Origin: Desulfocapsa sp.
GTDB lineage: Bacteria; Desulfobacterota; Desulfobulbia; Desulfobulbales; Desulfocapsaceae
Direction: 5' to 3'
Length of the DNA stretch: 34,720 nucleotides
Assembly (NCBI GenBank): GCA_022712895.1
Contig: JAFLJS010000058.1
Coordinates: 1-34,720, forward strand
Shown here: in pieces, positions 7,428 to 16,244 of the stretch
How positions within the stretch are numbered: position 1 is the stretch's first letter
Layout: each line of letters opens with the position of its first letter
Notes under the pieces: generated by a model
Database searches by the model: none
Seen by the model: the letters and a program-made list of their open reading frames with translations, nothing else
Told to the model about the DNA's origin: nothing
Translations under genes and position numbers: made by a program

Positions 7428-9524
7428 TCAATCAATCATCGAACGTACAGATGGTGCTCCCATCTCAAAGGGTTGCTTTTTTGAAGTCAGATCCTGAACA
7501 CCGGTACCAGGAAGAATCTCAAAACCCATGTCAAACTGTACAAGCATATTCTTCAGTTGGTCGTAAGGTTTCCGGTCACCGCTGAGCTTTGCGTTACCAC
7601 TCTTGATCTGCTCGTCGAAAGTAACAGCGCCCATCATGGTTTTTTCAAGTTCGGTGCGATTAATGACTATCGTCAAATCCGCCTTATCTGCCTGGACACC
7701 TTTGATGTTGGTTAGTGTCGAATTACTTAACTCGATGACATATTCTTCACCATTATCAGGTGTAGACAGATTGATAACAAATTCAATTCCCTCAGCTTTT
7801 TTACTGTCCAGACGGATGCCGAGGAAATCAAGCCAGAGACCTGTCTTCATCGCTCGAATCATGTCAGGACCAGTGGACTTAACTGATGTTCCCTGAGGAA
7901 CACCATTACGGAGTTCAAAGGCACCTGCCAAAAAGGAATTACGAATACTAGGACTTTCTTTCTGGTAGCCGATCTGTTCATACACATCTGCCAGCAGGTC
8001 TTTAGCAAGCTGGTTGTCAGGCTCTGCAAAAACAAGTTTGTTGAGGATTTCCATGGCATATCGGTATTTACCGTTATTATGGAGTTCTTTACCTTTCTTC
8101 ATAATCTTATCAGAACCACCCATCATTTCAACATAGAGCGGTGCAGAATCACGAGGAGAAAGTGGAATCAGTGTGGCCGGGTTGGCATCCCAGTAGCCCA
8201 GATAACGGTTAATAACGGCACGGCTGTTGTTTTCTTCAGAGCCATGATAACTATGGGCTGCCCATTGCTTTTTCAAGCTCTCAGGAGGAGTGTAGACATT
8301 ATGGATTTCATTGACAGTAACGCCTTGATTGGCAAGATGAAGAACTTCGTTATTCAAATTGGCATAGATATCACGCTGAGCACGCATTACTTCCTGGATA
8401 CGATCATTTCCCCAGCGTGGCCAGCTATGTGAAGCAAACATTACCTCAGCCTCCTGACCGAAGCGGTAGAGAGCGTTGTTGATTTGCTTAGACCACTCCA
8501 GTGCGTCACGAACCAATGCGCCCCGAAGAGTGTATATATTATGCACAGTGCCAGTAATATTTTCAGCAGCCCAGAAGGCTTTCAGCTCAGGAAAATAGGT
8601 GTTCATCTCAGCAGGAGCTTCTGTACCGGGAGTATTCTGGAAAATCATACGAACGCCATCAATAGTCCGCTCCTCAAAATCTTTCTCCACATAATCTGAT
8701 GGTTCAATCAGGCCAAGATTACCAGCAGCTGTGTTCTTACCAATGGCCTGATCGACATGACCAAAAGGACTGCGAGGCAGGAGTACACCGTATTGATAAA
8801 ACATACGACGACTCATGGCATTGCCAGCATAGACATTTTCTGAAACAGCATGATCCATGAATCCGATTGGTGCGAGTACAGGAACTTTTCCGCTGCGGAC
8901 ATCAGCTTCATCAACCACCCCATGAACACCACCGAAATGATCACCGTGTGAGTGTGAATAAACAACAGCAGTAACCGGGCGTTCACCAAGTTGTTCGTTG
9001 ATAAACTTTAACGCTGCCGCCGCTGTTTCTTTGGCGGTCAGCGGGTCAAAAACGATCCATCCTTTATCACCTTTGATAAAAGTGATATTAGCCAGGTCAT
9101 ACCCGCGAATCTGATAGATTTTATCCGGTATCACTTCATAAAGGCCATAGGCCATGTTTAATAAGGCCTGACGCTGTAGTGACGGATGAATGGTGTCATA
9201 TTCCTTGTCGGTCAAAAGGAACTCGTAGCTTCCCATATCCCAGGCAACATGGCCAGCTTCGGCCATAATCTGTTTATACGTTGGTGCAGCGATAAAGCCT
9301 TTCTTCGCTTCATCAAAGTCACGCTTGTCTTCAAATGGCAGAGACTTCCGTAGACCGTTCTGCAGTTCAATGGTAAATTGCGACGGCATTTTCCCCTTGG
9401 CATCAAAATGGTTAGCAGGGTCAGTAACTATTATGCTTCCTCCACCTGTGGCAAACGCAGCTGTTTGCAAAAGAGCAGAAACAGTCAGAGCGACTGCCAT
9501 TGTTAAAAGTTTATTGATTTCCAT
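7428..9524 (-). CDS. Secreted alkyl sulfatase (SdsA1/BDS1-type, metallo-beta-lactamase fold)
   Basis: The product has 698 residues with a signal peptide (1-26, ending TAAFATG), so it is periplasmic or secreted. The catalytic domain has the zinc motif HSHGDHFGG (191-199), acidic ligands in PGTEAPAEMN (Glu302, Glu306), ENITGTVHN (321-329) and FASHSWPRWGN (His366). These are hallmarks of type III alkylsulfatases that hydrolyse alkyl sulfates such as dodecyl sulfate to alcohol and sulfate. An alpha-helical dimerisation segment (about 400-540) and a C-terminal SCP2-like lipid-binding domain (about 570-690) follow. Length is typical for the family. It is monocistronic, with its own terminator and a possible promoter. 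It is the only intact gene in a stretch otherwise holding relics and repeats, so acquisition by transfer is possible. Confidence 0.92.
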   Translation of the reverse strand: MEINKLLTMAVALTVSALLQTAAFATGGGSIIVTDPANHFDAKGKMPSQFTIELQNGLRKSLPFEDKRDFDEAKKGFIAAPTYKQIMAEAGHVAWDMGSYEFLLTDKEYDTIHPSLQRQALLNMAYGLYEVIPDKIYQIRGYDLANITFIKGDKGWIVFDPLTAKETAAAALKFINEQLGERPVTAVVYSHSHGDHFGGVHGVVDEADVRSGKVPVLAPIGFMDHAVSENVYAGNAMSRRMFYQYGVLLPRSPFGHVDQAIGKNTAAGNLGLIEPSDYVEKDFEERTIDGVRMIFQNTPGTEAPAEMNTYFPELKAFWAAENITGTVHNIYTLRGALVRDALEWSKQINNALYRFGQEAEVMFASHSWPRWGNDRIQEVMRAQRDIYANLNNEVLHLANQGVTVNEIHNVYTPPESLKKQWAAHSYHGSEENNSRAVINRYLGYWDANPATLIPLSPRDSAPLYVEMMGGSDKIMKKGKELHNNGKYRYAMEILNKLVFAEPDNQLAKDLLADVYEQIGYQKESPSIRNSFLAGAFELRNGVPQGTSVKSTGPDMIRAMKTGLWLDFLGIRLDSKKAEGIEFVINLSTPDNGEEYVIELSNSTLTNIKGVQADKADLTIVINRTELEKTMMGAVTFDEQIKSGNAKLSGDRKPYDQLKNMLVQFDMGFEILPGTGVQDLTSKKQPFEMGAPSVRSMID

Positions 9525-9559
9525 TTTTATCTCCTGAGTTTTATCAAAAACATATTAAA

Positions 9560-9644
9560 ATTGTTCAACAATCATAATATCTAAAGCTATATTGTTACTA
9601 TTTTAGAACCAGCACAGAGTAGTAAAGCGAATCATTCTTGTCAA
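9560..9644 (-). promoter_or_regulatory. Candidate sigma-70 promoter and palindrome for the alkylsulfatase
   Basis: On the minus strand a perfect -35 TTGACA (9639-9644) is followed after 17 bp by TACTCT (9616-9621), a poor -10. A perfect 13-bp palindrome ATTGTTCAACAAT lies between it and the gene (9560-9572) and could be an operator. A GGAG ribosome binding site precedes the ATG at 9524. Confidence 0.35.
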
Positions 9645-9748
9645 TGAGCTAATGAAGCCCCCAAACATTCTCAGATGTACACCATGCCCGTCACAACAGA
9701 CAACGTACCGATTCGCTCACCGCATAACCTACTACTATCACATCGATC

Positions 9749-10380
9749 TTATGAAAAGAGTTCACTTTTGTCCAAAAGAGGTTTTAAACAAAAAAGCCTC
9801 TTTGCAAATTGTGTTGCCGTATGCTTAAACAAAGAACCATATTTGCCATGATATGCCTCACCTGCAATAACAAATTTTATTTCTTTACCCATTGCTTGAG
9901 CAATATTGACGAGGAAAGGCAAGAAGTTACTGTCGTGATGATTTGCTGAGGGCCAGCACTGAAACAAGAGGAAAACTGAGCCCTGCTGTGGCATCAATTG
10001 CGGTGACAGTATGTAACGGTATCCAACAACATACTTTGACCTGTTCCGCTTGATGCGTCGCGCTCCACAATCGCAGCCTATGTCGTTGTAGACTCGTATC
10101 TTTTCCCCAAGCAGCCCAGATTGTTTAAAATGGAGGAGAAAGCTATGTTTCTATTGCGAGCAATTGTTCAATGGGAGTTCCAACTGCCTGGTTGAAATCA
10201 TATTCTACAACAACTTCTGCCAAACTTGCATGGCAAGCGTTTCCAATTGGGACTCTGATTTTTTAGTTGTTTTCGTACTAGCAGCTTGATATTCTTGTGG
10301 TGCATGAGAAGCCTTTCTTTTGGTTTGGCAATCTTTTGGTAGGGACACCCTCCCAAAACAAAGGCTTTTCTGCTTTAATC
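9749..10380 (-). pseudogene. Transposase relic (DDE type)
   Basis: Reading the minus strand across stops gives a decayed transposase: an N-terminal part (LFWEGVPTKRLPNQKKGFSC), a middle part (RVPIGNACHASLAEVVVEYD, then GTPIEQLLAIET), and an open C-terminal part from about 10124. The C-terminal part contains EKIRVYNDIGCDCGARRIKR, YVVGYRYIL, NHHDSNFLPFLVNIAQAMGK and GEAYHGKYGSLFKHTA. The order and spacing (a DIGCDCG segment, a NHHDSNF block, then an (A)D/GEAYH block) match an IS transposase type that I recall as common in Desulfobacterota. Several in-frame stops and a frame change near 9800 show that it is dead. No terminal inverted repeats were found. The exact IS family is not assigned. Confidence 0.7.
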
Positions 10381-10735
10381 AATTGTTTTATTCGATATTT
10401 CACTAGTCTTTGCGACACCCTTAATTAGATTACTTACAGCAATTATCAAAATAGGCAAGAAACACAAAATAGAAAATTCGCCATGCCCCCTCCCCATTCT
10501 CAAGTATTAGTCTATCAGGCTGATAACGGGCATATCGAACTTGATGTCCACCTGGAGGATGAAACCGCCTGGCTAATCCAACCGTTAATACCAGAGCTAT
10601 TTCAGACAACACAGTAGAACATAAGTCAGCACATATTAAATATATATGAAGAAGAGGAGCTGCCCACCGAGGCAACTCACAAGAAATACTTGTAAGTTCG
10701 CAGGGAGGGAGCACGAGAGCTCAAAAGACGGAAAG

Positions 10736-10746
10736 TGAAGATTGCT
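10736..10746. repeat. Target-site duplication of element copy 4, left
   Basis: TGAAGATTGCT here aligns with TCAAGATTACA at 10898-10908, with 8 of 11 positions identical. It has the same length and position relative to the element as the perfect duplication around copy 1. Confidence 0.55.
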
Positions 10747-10897
10747 GAACCCGTAAAAACCCAGAACTTAGATGATTAAGTAAAAAACTTCATATCCGAG
10801 GCGTAAATATTTCCTATCATATCGGCGCACTAAGGCACGTCGCAATGATAGTAAATGGAGAGTTTTCACCCTAACTACGGGCATAAATACGACGCCA
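10747..10897 (+). mobile_element. MITE-like element, copy 4
   Basis: This 151-bp copy starts GAACCCGTAAAAACCCAGAA and ends GGGCATAAATACGACGCCA, closely matching copy 1 read on the minus strand. It lacks about 19 bp in the second half (after the hairpin). The internal hairpin at about 10809-10856 is kept. It sits inside the RhuM relic and is bordered by an imperfect 11-bp duplication. Confidence 0.75.
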
Positions 10898-10908
10898 TCA
10901 AGATTACA
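10898..10908. repeat. Target-site duplication of element copy 4, right
   Basis: TCAAGATTACA pairs with the left copy at 10736-10746 (8 of 11 identical). Confidence 0.55.
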
Positions 10909-10992
10909 AACCTATGATTCATAGGTGGCGGAGACAATCCGTTAAATATGATCATGATTTCCATAAGACTCCAACTAGTCAAGGAGAGAACA

Positions 10993-11208
10993 ATGAATGA
11001 ATGGATATCCACACCGGAATCATCGAATGTAGTGGGATTTAGTTACGATGAAACAAATCAAGCGCTAACAGTAGAATTTAATAGTGGGAGTCGTTATAAC
11101 TATTTTGATGTTCATCAGTCCATTTATGCGGGAATGAAGAATACTAGTTCAAAAGGTAAATATCTCAATGTAGAAATAAAGGGACATTATAGGTATGCGA
11201 GACAGTAA
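10993..11208 (+). CDS. KTSC domain protein
   Basis: This 71-residue protein, MNEWISTPESSNVVGFSYDE at its start, has the pattern VEFNSGSRYNYFDVHQSIYAGMKNTSSKGKYLNVEIKGHYRY. This is the KTSC domain (named after its Lys-Thr-Ser-Cys motif, here N-T-S-S-K-G), found in small proteins and near nucleic-acid enzymes. I chose the ATG at 10993 because AAGGAGAG lies 5 bases upstream; a longer frame from 10948 has no such site. It ends 3 bp before sbcD, so it is almost certainly cotranscribed with sbcDC. Function is unknown; a link with the SbcCD nuclease is inferred from position. Confidence 0.8.
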   Translation: MNEWISTPESSNVVGFSYDETNQALTVEFNSGSRYNYFDVHQSIYAGMKNTSSKGKYLNVEIKGHYRYARQ

Positions 11209-11211
11209 CAT

Positions 11212-12453
11212 ATGAAAATCCTCCACACCTCAGATTGGCACTTGGGACGTTCTCTTTACGGACGAAAACGCTACCAAGAATTCACACAATTTCTGGACTG
11301 GCTGCGTGTCACCATAGAAAATGAAAGCATCGATGTACTACTGGTTGCCGGTGATATCTTTGATACCAGTACTCCCAGTAACCGTGCCCAGGAACTTTAC
11401 TATCGCTTTCTCTATGAAGTGTCTGGCTCTTGCTGCCGTCATATTGTTGTTATTGCAGGTAACCACGATTCGCCTTCGTTTCTAAATGCCCCTAAACAGT
11501 TGTTACGAGCATTGAATGTATATGTTGTCGGGCAGATAACGGAAAGTCCTGAAGATGAAGTAGTTGTGCTTTCTGATGAACAGAATCTTCCGCAGGCCAT
11601 TGTTTGTGCAATACCATATCTTCGGGATAAGGATATTCGTACTGCCCGGGCTGGAGAAAGCATTGACGATAAACACGCAAAACTCGTCCAGGGTCTAAAG
11701 AATCATTATGCAGATGTTTGTGCCATCGCAGAACAAAAACAAGTAGCATTTGCGAAAGGTGGTCACCCAGATGTGCCGATTGTTGCCATGGGACACCTCT
11801 TTACCACCGGAGGGAAAATGATTGATGGAGACGGGGTTAGAGAATTGTACGTTGGTTCTTTGGCACATATTGGTGAAGATGCATTCCCGGCTTCCATTGA
11901 TTATCTTGCACTTGGCCACTTGCATGTTCCTCAGTCCGTGGGAAAGGCGGGACATATACACTATTGCGGCTCACCGCTCCCCATGGGTTTTGGTGAAGCA
12001 AAGCAAGATAAGAAAGTGATTATTGTAAGCTTTGAAGGTACCACACCTAATATTCAGGATGTGCAGATACCATGTTTTCAAGCTCTGGAACAGATTGTAG
12101 GTTCTCTTGATGACATCCATTCAAAAATAGAACAGCTTAAACAGGAAAACAGCCGGGCATGGCTCGAGATTGAATATACCGGCAACGATATTATCAGCAA
12201 CCTCCCGGAAATGCTCGACGAGGCATTAACTGATTCTGCCATGGAAATTCGGCGCATAAAGAACAAACGGGTCATTGATCGGGTGCTCAATACAATTCAG
12301 GAAAATGAAACCCTCGATGATCTGGATGTAAATGATGTATTTGAACGCTGCCTGGAGAGCTTTGAGATTCCAGATGAAGATCGAGAAGAGTTAACACACT
12401 CTTACAACGAAATAATCAAGTCTCTCCATGAAGACGACATCAATGCGGAATAA
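11212..12453 (+). CDS. sbcD: Exonuclease SbcCD subunit D
   Basis: The 413-residue product is the Mn-dependent nuclease subunit that, with SbcC, cuts DNA hairpins and blocked double-strand ends. Phosphoesterase motifs are complete: SDWHLGRSLYGRKR (7-20), VAGDIFDT, VIAGNHDSPSFL, a histidine in AMGHLFTTGG, and ALGHLHVPQ followed by HYCGSPLPMGF. The C-terminal part (about 280-413) is the SbcD cap and DNA-binding region, with many acidic residues. It sits between the KTSC gene (3-bp gap) and sbcC (11-bp gap). The length is typical. Confidence 0.95.
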   Translation: MKILHTSDWHLGRSLYGRKRYQEFTQFLDWLRVTIENESIDVLLVAGDIFDTSTPSNRAQELYYRFLYEVSGSCCRHIVVIAGNHDSPSFLNAPKQLLRALNVYVVGQITESPEDEVVVLSDEQNLPQAIVCAIPYLRDKDIRTARAGESIDDKHAKLVQGLKNHYADVCAIAEQKQVAFAKGGHPDVPIVAMGHLFTTGGKMIDGDGVRELYVGSLAHIGEDAFPASIDYLALGHLHVPQSVGKAGHIHYCGSPLPMGFGEAKQDKKVIIVSFEGTTPNIQDVQIPCFQALEQIVGSLDDIHSKIEQLKQENSRAWLEIEYTGNDIISNLPEMLDEALTDSAMEIRRIKNKRVIDRVLNTIQENETLDDLDVNDVFERCLESFEIPDEDREELTHSYNEIIKSLHEDDINAE

Positions 12454-12464
12454 AGAGATTTGTT

Positions 12465-15400
12465 ATGAAAATCCTTGAACTCAGATTTAAAAATCTCAAC
12501 TCACTCTACGGTGAGTGGTTTATTGATTTTAGCGATCCTGAATATACTTCCAACGGTATATTTGCAATAACCGGACCGACTGGTGCCGGTAAATCAACTA
12601 TTCTGGATGCTATCTGCTTAGCACTTTATGGTGCGACACCACGTCTCGGGCGTATCACCAAAAGTAGCAATGAAATCATGTCCCGCGGGACTGGAGAATG
12701 CTATGCGGAGGTGCTCTTCGAATCCCAGGCCGGACGATTTCGTTGTTACTGGGGGCAACATCGTGCTCGTAAAAAAGCGGATGGTAATCTTGCTGATGCC
12801 AGGCATGAAATTGTAGATGCATATACAGAAAAACCCATCGAGACTAAAAAAAGTCTGGTTAAAGCTGTTATTGAAGAAAAGACAGGTATGGACTTTGAGC
12901 GTTTTACGCGCTCAATGCTGTTGGCTCAAGGTGGTTTTGATACCTTTCTAAAAGCTGGTGCGGAAGAGAAATCCAAAATACTCGAACAAATCACCGGCAC
13001 CGAAATTTATACGGAAATTTCACGGCGTGTCCATGTCTGCGCCCGAGATGAGCGTGACAAACTGAATCTCCTGCTAGCCGAAACATCAGCTATTACCATC
13101 CTCGAACCTGAACAAGAAAAGGAAACTGGGCAGGATCTGAAAAACAAACAAAAACAGGAAACTGAGCTTGCATCCAAAGTAACAAAAGTCGGGAAAGCTA
13201 TTGCCTGGTTGACTTCCATTGATGGTCTGAAAAAAGAAATCATCTCGCTTGATGAAGAGTCTGAAAAACTGAAATGTGAACTCGAGTCATTTAAGCCGGA
13301 CCGGGAGCGTCTCAGCCGAGCGCTTAAAGCGGCTGAATTAGATGGGAATCATGCGACACTAACCGCTTTACGAAAGGAGCAGCAGACGGATCAAAGGTCC
13401 CTGAAAACCGAAGAAGCCAAATTGCCTGATCTTGAGCCTTTGGCTGTTCAAAAACAGGGTGCCCTCAACAAAGCCGAACAACGAGCCCTTAGAGCAAAAA
13501 AGAATCTGAAGACTGCAGCTCCGCTGATCCAAAAAGCACGCGCTCTTGATCAGGAATTAGCAGAGAAAAAGAAGGCTGTCGCTCGTGGTGATACCGATTG
13601 CAGGAAGGATATAAATCAAATTGAGGCTGACAAAAAGCTTCTAAAGGAGGAGCTGAAAAAGCGAGAGACTGCCCAAAAAAAATTAAAATTTACGGCAGAA
13701 TGCCTTGAGACTACTTCCAGAGATGAATGGCTCGTGAGTGGTTTGGCCGGTATTGAAGAACAGTTTGCTAATCTTCTTGTTGTACAAAAAGAAATCACAA
13801 CAAAAACGAAAGATGAAATAACAGCAACAAATTGCATGAATACAGCCGCCACGACGATGGAAGGCAGTACGAAGCAGCTGAACACCCGAAAACAGGACGT
13901 GAAAGATGCAAGACAACATCTTGAGAAAGAAAAAAATGATTTAGCATCACTACTCGGCAATCGCCTGCTTCGGGAATACCGTACCGAAAAAGAGACTCGA
14001 CTTCGTGAGATGGCATTTCTTTCAAAGATTGCTGAACTTGACGACCACCGCTCCAAACTGGAAGATGGGACTTCGTGCCCATTATGTGGTTCGAAGGAAC
14101 ATCCTTACGCAGAAGGAAATATTCCTCAACCAGATGAGACCGAGAAAAAGATCGAGAGCCTGTCGGAATTGATTCACAAGGCCGAGCAAGGTGAATCTTG
14201 CATCAAAAAGAGTGAGAAGACAGAAAGGGATGCTCTGAAGAACCAAACAGATAGCGAAAAACTTGCAGCAGCTGCCGCCAATGAAAAGAAGGTGGCCGAA
14301 AGACTATTGATGGATCTTACAGATGATTTAAAAAATTCAACACTGCGTTTTAACGAGTTGAAAAAATCCGTTTTATTAAAACTCCAGCCACTTGGCATAG
14401 AGGCAATCCCTGATTCGGATATATCATCACTGCTAATATCACTCAAAGTGCGGCTTAAGGGCTGGCAGGATCTTGTTAAGAAAAAAGATGAAATAGAAAA
14501 ACTGATATCTGATCTGAATAGTGAACTACAACGGCTGGACGCAATTATCGATACTCGAAGCAAGGCATTGACTCAGAAACAGGCTGCCTTGGAAACAACC
14601 AGGGAAAGATTCGAGACCATTAGCTCAGGGCGGCGGGAGCTGTTTGGCAACAAAGTCCCAGACGATGAAGAAACTCGAATGAATAAAACCATTACCGAAA
14701 CTGAGCTTGCAGAAAAACTGGCCAGAACTGCCTATGATGAGGTCAAACAAAAACTTACTGCTGTCAAAGTACATATCGCCTCCTTAAGCGAACGGATTGA
14801 AAACAGGGTCTCCAAGCTGAAAGTGATGGAGTCAACGTTCAGCAGTTATTTGAGACAGGTAGGGTTTGCTGATGAAAAACAGTTCCTTGAAGCCCGCCTT
14901 ACAGCTTTTGAGCGTGATGTCCTTAAAACAAAAGCAAAGGGCCTGGATGACTGGCAGACTGAACTTATGGCCAAACAAAAAGATCGTAAAAACAGATTGT
15001 CTACAGAAATTGCCAAGAAGGTTACAGAGTCAAAACTTGAAGAGCTTGAACCATCACACAAAGAGCTTGAAGAGAACCTGCAACTGCTCGGCAGAGCGAT
15101 TGCAGGTCTGAAGCATAAGCTAGCTGAAAATTCAGCGGCCAAAGAGCGGATAAAGAAAAAGTATGCTTCAATTGAAGCTCAGAAAAAAGAGTGCCATCGC
15201 TGGGAAAAGCTGCACGGTCTCATCGGGTCTGCGGATGGCAAAAAATTTAGGAATTTTGCTCAAGGTCTAACTTTTGAACTGATGGTGTCTCATGCCAATC
15301 GTCAGCTTGAAAAGATGACGGATCGCTACCTGCTAATTCTGGATGACATACACGCTCTTGAGTTAAATGTCGTCGATAATTATCAGGCAGGAGAAATCAG

Positions 15401-15722
15401 ATCGACTAAAAATCTGTCCGGTGGCGAAAGCTTTATCGTTAGCCTTAGCCTTGCTCTGGGCCTCTCACAAATGGCCAGCCGCAAAGTTAGAGTAGATTCA
15501 CTGTTCCTGGATGAAGGCTTTGGGACATTGGATGAAGATGCATTGGAAACAGCTCTCGAGACTTTATCTGGGTTGCAGCAGGATGGAAAACTCATTGGTA
15601 TCATTTCTCACGTTTCCGCATTGAAAGAACGAATCAGCACACAAATAAGTATTGTCCCCTTATCAGGTGGTAGAAGCACGATAAATGGACCGGGATGCCA
15701 ACTGCTCAGTGGACGTAATTAG
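12465..15722 (+). CDS. sbcC: Exonuclease SbcCD subunit C (SMC-like ATPase)
   Basis: The product has 1085 residues and Rad50-like architecture. An N-terminal ATPase half has Walker A GPTGAGKST near residue 38. Two long coiled-coil arms (about 200-530 and 560-900) flank a zinc hook, CPLC, with Cys538 and Cys541 close to the exact centre. The C-terminal ATPase half has the signature LSGGESF, Walker B DSLFLDEGFGTLD and the switch IISHV. It partners SbcD in ATP-dependent DNA end and hairpin processing. It directly follows sbcD and ends the operon; the next strong terminator-like hairpin is about 320 bp downstream. Confidence 0.95.
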   Translation: MKILELRFKNLNSLYGEWFIDFSDPEYTSNGIFAITGPTGAGKSTILDAICLALYGATPRLGRITKSSNEIMSRGTGECYAEVLFESQAGRFRCYWGQHRARKKADGNLADARHEIVDAYTEKPIETKKSLVKAVIEEKTGMDFERFTRSMLLAQGGFDTFLKAGAEEKSKILEQITGTEIYTEISRRVHVCARDERDKLNLLLAETSAITILEPEQEKETGQDLKNKQKQETELASKVTKVGKAIAWLTSIDGLKKEIISLDEESEKLKCELESFKPDRERLSRALKAAELDGNHATLTALRKEQQTDQRSLKTEEAKLPDLEPLAVQKQGALNKAEQRALRAKKNLKTAAPLIQKARALDQELAEKKKAVARGDTDCRKDINQIEADKKLLKEELKKRETAQKKLKFTAECLETTSRDEWLVSGLAGIEEQFANLLVVQKEITTKTKDEITATNCMNTAATTMEGSTKQLNTRKQDVKDARQHLEKEKNDLASLLGNRLLREYRTEKETRLREMAFLSKIAELDDHRSKLEDGTSCPLCGSKEHPYAEGNIPQPDETEKKIESLSELIHKAEQGESCIKKSEKTERDALKNQTDSEKLAAAAANEKKVAERLLMDLTDDLKNSTLRFNELKKSVLLKLQPLGIEAIPDSDISSLLISLKVRLKGWQDLVKKKDEIEKLISDLNSELQRLDAIIDTRSKALTQKQAALETTRERFETISSGRRELFGNKVPDDEETRMNKTITETELAEKLARTAYDEVKQKLTAVKVHIASLSERIENRVSKLKVMESTFSSYLRQVGFADEKQFLEARLTAFERDVLKTKAKGLDDWQTELMAKQKDRKNRLSTEIAKKVTESKLEELEPSHKELEENLQLLGRAIAGLKHKLAENSAAKERIKKKYASIEAQKKECHRWEKLHGLIGSADGKKFRNFAQGLTFELMVSHANRQLEKMTDRYLLILDDIHALELNVVDNYQAGEIRSTKNLSGGESFIVSLSLALGLSQMASRKVRVDSLFLDEGFGTLDEDALETALETLSGLQQDGKLIGIISHVSALKERISTQISIVPLSGGRSTINGPGCQLLSGRN

Positions 15723-16043
15723 GTTCAGCTTCAATGAAAAATAGGTGAAAACAGGAAATGTGACAAATGTTTTGTTGGAAATTGCCATACAGTCAGATGC
15801 AGCCAATGGTATGATGGCCACGCCTCAGAAAAACAGTGTCAGGATTGCTACAAAGGTTAACGACAACGACCTCATAGCAAGTGCAATTGAGTAGTGGCCT
15901 GGTTGCACTCAGTGCGCACTGTATTTCATGCTGGCCAACCAGCTGAGCAAGAATCTTCAGGTACTTTTAATCAGAATTAGTTGCGTAGATTACTGCCAGA
16001 ATTAAACAATTTGAAATCATGGATGTCTCCAGAGTAGGAACAT
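15723..16043. other. Spacer after sbcC
   Basis: No confident gene is seen. A short plus-strand frame from GTG at 15745 to 15894 codes 49 residues ending KVNDNDLIASAIE, but it has no clear ribosome binding site and no recognised family. A perfect 12-bp palindrome CAGTGCGCACTG lies at 15910-15921. Confidence 0.3.
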
Positions 16044-16101
16044 CAAAAAAAAAGCGGTTACTTAGGATGCTAAACTTTATGCATCCTAGGTAACCGCTTT
16101 T
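16044..16101. terminator. Bidirectional terminator between sbcDC and the tRNA-Leu operon
   Basis: Arms 16052-16070 and 16081-16099 pair over 19 bp with a single G-T wobble around a 10-base loop. Eight A precede the hairpin on the plus strand, which become eight T on the minus strand, and a short T run follows it. It is best placed to end the minus-strand gap-to-tRNA-Leu transcript and can also stop read-through from sbcC. Confidence 0.9.
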
Positions 16102-16134
16102 AAATGCCTTGTTGTAATAAGGACTTGTAAAAAA

Positions 16135-16220
16135 TGGTGCCGAAGGCGAGAATCGAACTCGCACGATCGAAGATCACTGCCCCCTCAAGACAGCGTGTCT
16201 ACCAGTTCCACCACTTCGGC
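16135..16220 (-). tRNA. tRNA-Leu (anticodon GAG)
   Basis: The minus strand folds as a class II tRNA. The acceptor stem GCCGAAG pairs with CTTCGGC, followed by ACCA encoded in the DNA. The D-arm has GGTGGAACTGGTAGACAC, the anticodon stem is CTGTC/GGCAG with loop TTGAGGG, and the long variable arm and T-arm (GAGTTCGATTCTC) are present. The anticodon GAG reads CUC and CUU. It lies 24 bp after secG and before the strong terminator. Confidence 0.95.
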
Positions 16221-16244
16221 ACACAATTATGTGTTCTTTATATA

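Larger units (their letters stand above)
10483..10930 (+). pseudogene. RhuM-family protein relic, split by a MITE-like element
   Basis: The plus-strand frame starts MPPPHSQVLVYQADNGHIEL and continues DVHLEDETAWLIQPLIPELFQTTQ, stop, NISQHILNIYEEEELPTEAT, HKKYL, stop, VRREGARELKRRKVKIA. This follows the N-terminal domain of RhuM/virulence-associated and Fic-linked proteins (consensus: SxxLLYQTEDGxxxVEVRLxxETVWLTQxQMAELFQTTxQNISxHIxNIYxEGEL). Two in-frame stops (10615 and 10693) kill it. Element copy 4 interrupts it at 10747. Taking out the element and one 11-bp duplication gives KVKIANL-stop-FI, matching the family's KVKxxNLDMI. RhuM genes usually travel with toxin-antitoxin or mobile DNA. Confidence 0.75.

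Noticed and set aside
10430-10714. 94-codon minus-strand frame
   Set aside because: It is antisense to the RhuM relic, whose plus-strand translation has clear family similarity.
15745-15894. 49-codon plus-strand frame after sbcC
   Set aside because: It starts with GTG, has no clear ribosome binding site and no recognised family; listed only in the spacer description.
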